From the NCBI GenBank assembly GCA_938008555.1, contig CALLKE010000197.1, forward strand, positions 1-11,279: a DNA stretch of 11,279 nt. Reading direction: 5' to 3'. Below the pieces are notes generated by a model. The model saw only the letters and a program-made list of their open reading frames with translations. It had not been told where the DNA came from and searched no databases. Of the stretch, positions 8,508 to 11,279 are shown piece after piece. Every line of letters starts with the position of its first letter. Position 1 is the first letter of the stretch. This DNA is from an uncultured Pedobacter sp. GTDB taxonomy: Bacteria > Bacteroidota > Bacteroidia > Sphingobacteriales > Sphingobacteriaceae. The position numbers were made by a program, and so were the translations under genes.

Positions 8508-9287
8508 TTAATTAGCAGTATAGACCTTTTGAAGGCGTACCACAAAAACCCCAAAAACAAAGAAGAAAATACTATAAAACATACTCCAATAAAACATTTG
8601 ATCAATAATAAAGCTATCTCCATTTTCAAAATCCAGTGCAGCTTGAAAAGAATAACTATAGGGGAAGAGGTAGTTATATGCTAAACGAAATACGGTATTT
8701 CCAACAACCATTAAAAACAATGGAGTACCTATTAATAGGATCACATTTGTAAAAAAAATGCTTAGCAAAAGCTGTATAGCGATGATACTCAGATTGAAAA
8801 AAAATGATTTCACAAAAAATGCACCGATCAAATCTGTAATCATGTAATCTTGAAATTTCATGAGTGGATAAAGCTTACTGCAAATTTCTCCAGTGAGCAA
8901 TGTCAATGAAAAAGCTATAAGCAACGAGATAAATAAGCAAAAAACAAGAATGATAGCCCTGCTGCAATACAAATAAGTTTTCGAGACTGGTCCAACAAAT
9001 ACCTTTTCAGATTCGTTTGACGTCTGTTTCACTTCATATAGTTGAACACAGATGATGATCATCAAAACAGGATATAAAAATTTATAACATTCAAATAGAA
9101 GTACACACAATGATCTCCAAGGGTTTCCACCCAATACTGCCAGGTCCTCATCAAAGAAGTATTGAATATTGATCACAGATGAAAGCACGGTAATGATCAA
9201 TGGCAAGAGTATCGATGCACTTAGGATGTGCTTTTTCTTCGTTTTTAAAATTTCAGAAATTAAAACATTCTTCAAGGAGACTTCCAT
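8508..9287 (-). CDS. ABC-2-type membrane permease, possible lantibiotic self-immunity subunit
   Basis: This 259-residue hydrophobic protein has about six membrane helices (roughly 21-41, 62-84, 109-132, 155-176, 179-200 and 233-251). It starts with a short cytoplasmic tail (SEILKTKKK) as in LanE/LanG and other ABC-2 permeases. Size, helix number and cluster position fit the membrane half of a LanEFG-type exporter, which removes the cell's own lantibiotic from its membrane. However, no ATPase (LanF) and no second permease are encoded in the window, so it either borrows a partner from elsewhere or forms a homodimer with one. The only in-frame start is the ATG at 9287. The frame is open back to the stop codon of the Ere-like gene, 60 bases away, but no start codon lies in that stretch. 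Permease-like character is well supported; the immunity role is inferred. Confidence 0.65.
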   Translation of the reverse strand: MEVSLKNVLISEILKTKKKHILSASILLPLIITVLSSVINIQYFFDEDLAVLGGNPWRSLCVLLFECYKFLYPVLMIIICVQLYEVKQTSNESEKVFVGPVSKTYLYCSRAIILVFCLFISLLIAFSLTLLTGEICSKLYPLMKFQDYMITDLIGAFFVKSFFFNLSIIAIQLLLSIFFTNVILLIGTPLFLMVVGNTVFRLAYNYLFPYSYSFQAALDFENGDSFIIDQMFYWSMFYSIFFFVFGVFVVRLQKVYTAN

Positions 9288-9347
9288 ATGAGTTCTTTTG
9301 TAGCTAATATTTTTAATGATTTCAACGTGTTCAAGACCGATTGGGCT

Positions 9348-10631
9348 CTAATTAAATGTAGCTGGCTTCATTCGATCGATAAAGAAAATACCATCTGTTA
9401 TTTTACTCCAATGTGCAGTTTCATGGAAATAAGCCCAGAATTTCATGGTGATCTTTTTATTTAAAGAAGAGTTCTCAGGAATGCCTCTCAAATCGACAAA
9501 TGCAACTGGCTTCCCCATCGTATGCAGCATAGATTCAATACCATAATTGACACCTTCAGTTACTGAAAATATCTTATCATACCACATACTGTATGTGTTT
9601 CCGAAATGAGAAGTAAAGTTGACGCCATAGCATGACGAAGCATATTTTTCTTTTAGATAATCTCCCATTTTCTTATCCTGTTTACTAGGACTATCGAAGT
9701 ATTTGCTGTTATAAGCAATATGATAGTTGGCAGCCCACAGGATTATTTTTTTGTTTTTATACAGATGCTCTTTTAACCAAATTACATTGGCTGCCATCAT
9801 AGAGTCTCGAACGATCGATTGCTTTTCCATATTACCAGGATACATACAACGATAATGTAGTTCAGTTTTAATGCCCAGTAGATATCGTATAAAAACTTTG
9901 TCTTCATTCGTTTTCTGGATACCTGCTAGTCTAGTGATCAATTTATCCATTTCATTAAAGACAGCCTGTTTATCTATTTCTGATATAGAAGTAGCTCTTT
10001 CTTTAAAATAGGAATAGCTTTTTATGGTTTTAAAAAATTGCTTGTAGTCTTTTTCAAGAAAAACATCCTTTTTAGTCAAGTAGGATTTCATTAACTGGGC
10101 TCTGTCCCAATCACTCATCTCTCCAGAAAATTGCAGATCGAAGCCCCCTAAAATCAGAGAGCGAACAGACCGTGCATGCTGCACAATATAGGTTCTCAAC
10201 TCTTTTGTCTCGTTCGAGCTTCCCCAAAAATAAAAAAGCGCTTCGCGAAAATCATTGGTTGGCGGCATAATAGAGGTTCCGGATATATTTTCCCACAGAT
10301 TGAAACAGTCATAGATATTTGATTCAAAAAGGAGCACATCAAAATATAGCTCTTGATGTAAATATTGGATTAAACGACTCTTTGCTAAAAAAGCTGCCCC
10401 ATCTCCATGAAACTGTTCGCCTAACATCACTATATCGACACCTTTCAGTTTTTCCTTTAGAAAAGTTAAATCTTGATAGTTAGTGTCAGCAGGGGCAATG
10501 CTTCGAATTGGATGGCTTATACTGGCCAGTTCTTTTACTTGCGTAGAGTTAACATGGATATATGGCTCGTAATAAAATGCTAAACAGCATAGGATGAGTG
10601 CTGAGAAAAATGTGCAAACGTATGTCTTCAA
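9348..10631 (-). CDS. Membrane-anchored erythromycin-esterase-like (EreA/ChaN-type) protein
   Basis: This 427-residue protein has one N-terminal hydrophobic segment (about 3-22) that looks like a signal anchor, with no proper lipobox, so the domain is probably periplasmic. The rest matches the erythromycin esterase family: VMLGEQFHGDGAAF (68-81, with the conserved Glu72 and His75), FDVLLFESN (97-105), LGGFDLQ (161-167), VRDSMMAANVIWL (274-286) and LWAANYHIAYN (298-308). The family's usual WAHNxH is WAANYH here, so one His is Ala (301) while His304 is kept. Macrolide esterase activity is therefore not assured. The wider EreA/TraB/Tiki-type superfamily includes proteins that act on peptides, which makes a role on the lanthipeptide (tailoring, cleavage or self-protection) conceivable; this is inference. 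The start appears to be TTG (10631), since no ATG occurs before residue 69 and a TAG stop lies upstream in frame. It follows precursor A1 by 98 bases holding nothing recognisable. Confidence 0.8.
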   Translation of the reverse strand: MKTYVCTFFSALILCCLAFYYEPYIHVNSTQVKELASISHPIRSIAPADTNYQDLTFLKEKLKGVDIVMLGEQFHGDGAAFLAKSRLIQYLHQELYFDVLLFESNIYDCFNLWENISGTSIMPPTNDFREALFYFWGSSNETKELRTYIVQHARSVRSLILGGFDLQFSGEMSDWDRAQLMKSYLTKKDVFLEKDYKQFFKTIKSYSYFKERATSISEIDKQAVFNEMDKLITRLAGIQKTNEDKVFIRYLLGIKTELHYRCMYPGNMEKQSIVRDSMMAANVIWLKEHLYKNKKIILWAANYHIAYNSKYFDSPSKQDKKMGDYLKEKYASSCYGVNFTSHFGNTYSMWYDKIFSVTEGVNYGIESMLHTMGKPVAFVDLRGIPENSSLNKKITMKFWAYFHETAHWSKITDGIFFIDRMKPATFN

Positions 10632-10729
10632 TTGTATAGCACCGTGAATGTCTAAAATTTGGATTTCTTGGATATAAACTGATCTCTAGAGCTAGCTAGG
10701 TTGTTTCATATTTTTTATCTACTAAGCTA

Positions 10730-10927
10730 TCAACACCCTCTTTTAGTCCAACAGCCAAAGTCTGTCCAATTGCCCCCATGCCCACATTGATTAGAGCGAA
10801 CGTTGCAAGCCCAAGTATAGCAGAAGTTACTATGCCCTCCATTAGCTTGCTCCATTTGATCCTCATTCAACTTTGTAATCGTTTCCTTATTCAAGGAAAG
10901 TTTCTTCTGAAATTTTATCTTTTTCAC
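10730..10927 (-). CDS. lanA: Class I lanthipeptide precursor A1 with five paired Ser/Thr-Cys ring units
   Basis: This 65-residue precursor has a 31-residue leader ending in NGG and a 34-residue core. The leader carries the same elements as A2 (KKIKFQKK, LSLN at 10-13, KLNEDQM), and cleavage by the C39 exporter is expected after Gly31. The core has exactly five Ser/Thr (core 2, 7, 14, 24, 30) and exactly five Cys (5, 10, 17, 28, 34) in strict alternation: SNFC, TWAC, SNQC, TDFGC, TKRGC. All can be used in five small, non-overlapping rings, with none left over. The rest is aromatic (three Trp, Tyr, two Phe), Gly-rich in the middle (CGHGG) and slightly basic. The start is GTG: a TAA lies in frame upstream and the leader aligns residue for residue with the ATG-started A2. 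As the first gene of the operon it is best placed for high expression. Confidence 0.9.
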   Translation of the reverse strand: MKKIKFQKKLSLNKETITKLNEDQMEQANGGHSNFCYTWACNVRSNQCGHGGNWTDFGCWTKRGC

Positions 10928-10992
10928 AATATTTTTTGCTGTTTACCTATACCCAGCGAGGCTCATATTAAAAACGGATTAATTTTTTGTTT

Positions 10993-11031
10993 TTATTATT
11001 GCATAATTTTAAAAACAAGCGTCAATAATAA
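10993..11031. repeat. 9-bp inverted repeat overlapping the candidate promoter
   Basis: TTATTATTG at 10993-11001 is perfectly complementary to CAATAATAA at 11023-11031, with 21 bases between. The arm centres are 30 bases (about three helical turns) apart. Each arm overlaps one of the two candidate promoter elements, as an operator would. The arms are low in complexity, so chance is possible. Confidence 0.5.
10995..11025 (-). promoter_or_regulatory. Candidate promoter for the lanthipeptide operon
   Basis: On the minus strand TTGACG (11025-11020) is followed after 19 bases by AATAAT (11000-10995), about 70 bases before the start codon of precursor A1. The spacing is long for a classical sigma-70 promoter but tolerable for Bacteroidota, where the upstream element is often only TTG. 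The usual Bacteroidota downstream element TAnnTTTG was not found here. In such AT-rich DNA a chance match is likely. Confidence 0.25.
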
Positions 11032-11153
11032 CGATCACATTTCATATTATGAATTCATTGTATCAATTAGATGAAAATTGTTTTTACATAAGATTTTTAA
11101 TTAAAAAAATTAATAAAAAATAGAATAATTCACAAAATCATGCTTCAAAATCA

Positions 11154-11187
11154 ATCGTATAGATTGTAAAGTCGCATTCTATACGAT
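11154..11187. repeat. 10-bp perfect inverted repeat far upstream of the operon
   Basis: ATCGTATAGA at 11154-11163 and TCTATACGAT at 11178-11187 are exact complements separated by 14 bases. The arms are more complex than the surrounding AT-rich sequence. It lies about 230 bases upstream of precursor A1. It may be a regulator-binding dyad or a terminator for a gene beyond the window; no T-run adjoins it, so an operator seems slightly likelier. Confidence 0.55.
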
Positions 11188-11279
11188 GCAGAGAAGAAAT
11201 AACTTCAATTTAATCTAAGAAAAAATTGGTAGTGTATCTAAATGTATGATAGGTAATATTTGGATAAAATATGATCGAA

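Larger units (their letters stand above)
10928..11279. other. AT-rich non-coding region upstream of the operon
   Basis: These 352 bases hold no gene I can support on either strand. They are markedly richer in A and T than the coding part. They contain two inverted repeats and a weak promoter candidate (listed separately). They also contain two overlapping short palindromes at 11041-11053 (TTCATA-T-TATGAA) and 11049-11058 (ATGAATTCAT). The region must contain the operon's main promoter, since the first precursor starts immediately downstream. Confidence 0.7.

Noticed and set aside
9288..9350. The stop codon TAG of the Ere-like gene is in frame with the permease ATG, with 20 sense codons between, suggesting a broken fusion or readthrough.
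   Set aside because: The Ere-like protein ends normally for its family, the permease begins with a typical short tail before its first helix, and the spacer encodes no recognisable domain. The shared frame is probably chance.
10632..10729. Possible terminator or small gene between precursor A1 and the Ere-like gene, around CTAGAGCTAGCTAG.
   Set aside because: The palindromic tetramers do not form a convincing stem, there is no T-run, and the only ATG frame stops after five codons.
10778..11074. Plus-strand open frame of 98 codons across precursor A1 and its upstream region.
   Set aside because: It overlaps the well-supported precursor in antisense and its distal part is low-complexity AT-rich sequence.
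11246..11279. Plus-strand ATG open to the right edge, possibly the start of a divergent gene.
   Set aside because: Only eleven codons are visible, with no supporting motif or promoter, so it cannot be called.
1..11279. Transposons, CRISPR arrays, tRNA or rRNA genes.
   Set aside because: No transposase frame, terminal inverted repeats, regular spacer repeats or cloverleaf-like sequence was seen.

Overview
The window is one continuous class I lanthipeptide (lantibiotic-type RiPP) biosynthetic gene cluster. All eight supported genes lie on the minus strand, so the operon reads from right to left. The host is very probably a member of the Bacteroidota, likely of the Chitinophagales/Sphingobacteriales kind. 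The reasons are the low GC content, the near absence of Shine-Dalgarno sequences, the 'KK-K-F-KKLSLNKE.I.KLN..QM...GG' leader type, and the pairing of LanB/LanC with a C39-peptidase exporter and HlyD partner. That pairing is usual in Bacteroidota and unlike the LanP-processed systems of Firmicutes. The genus cannot be fixed from the sequence.

Layout in transcription order: (i) 10928-11279 is an AT-rich non-coding leader with several dyad repeats and a weak promoter candidate. (ii) 10730-10927 is precursor A1, whose core has five Ser/Thr and five Cys in perfect alternating pairs. (iii) 9348-10631 is an erythromycin-esterase-like (EreA/ChaN-type) membrane-anchored protein. (iv) 8508-9287 is a six-helix ABC-2-type permease, perhaps for immunity, with no ATPase in the window. 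(v) 7222-8466 is the zinc cyclase LanC. (vi) 6961-7179 is precursor A2, which shares A1's leader but has a quite different core: a His-rich linear part followed by three contiguous rings. (vii) 6899-6947 is a perfect 17-bp hairpin between A2 and lanB. (viii) 3708-6869 is the full-length dehydratase LanB. (ix) 1452-3629 is the C39 peptidase/ABC exporter. (x) 157-1440 is the HlyD-type periplasmic adaptor, followed by a weak hairpin at 51-69.

How the genes work together (inference from known families): LanB glutamylates and eliminates water from Ser/Thr of both precursors. LanC joins the resulting dehydro residues to Cys as (methyl)lanthionine. The C39 exporter cuts after the shared Gly-Gly and exports the products through the HlyD adaptor, presumably into a TolC-like channel encoded elsewhere. 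The Ere-like protein and the orphan permease are the least understood members and may serve tailoring, self-protection or export. No regulator, outer-membrane factor, separate leader protease, LanI lipoprotein or LanF ATPase is visible here.
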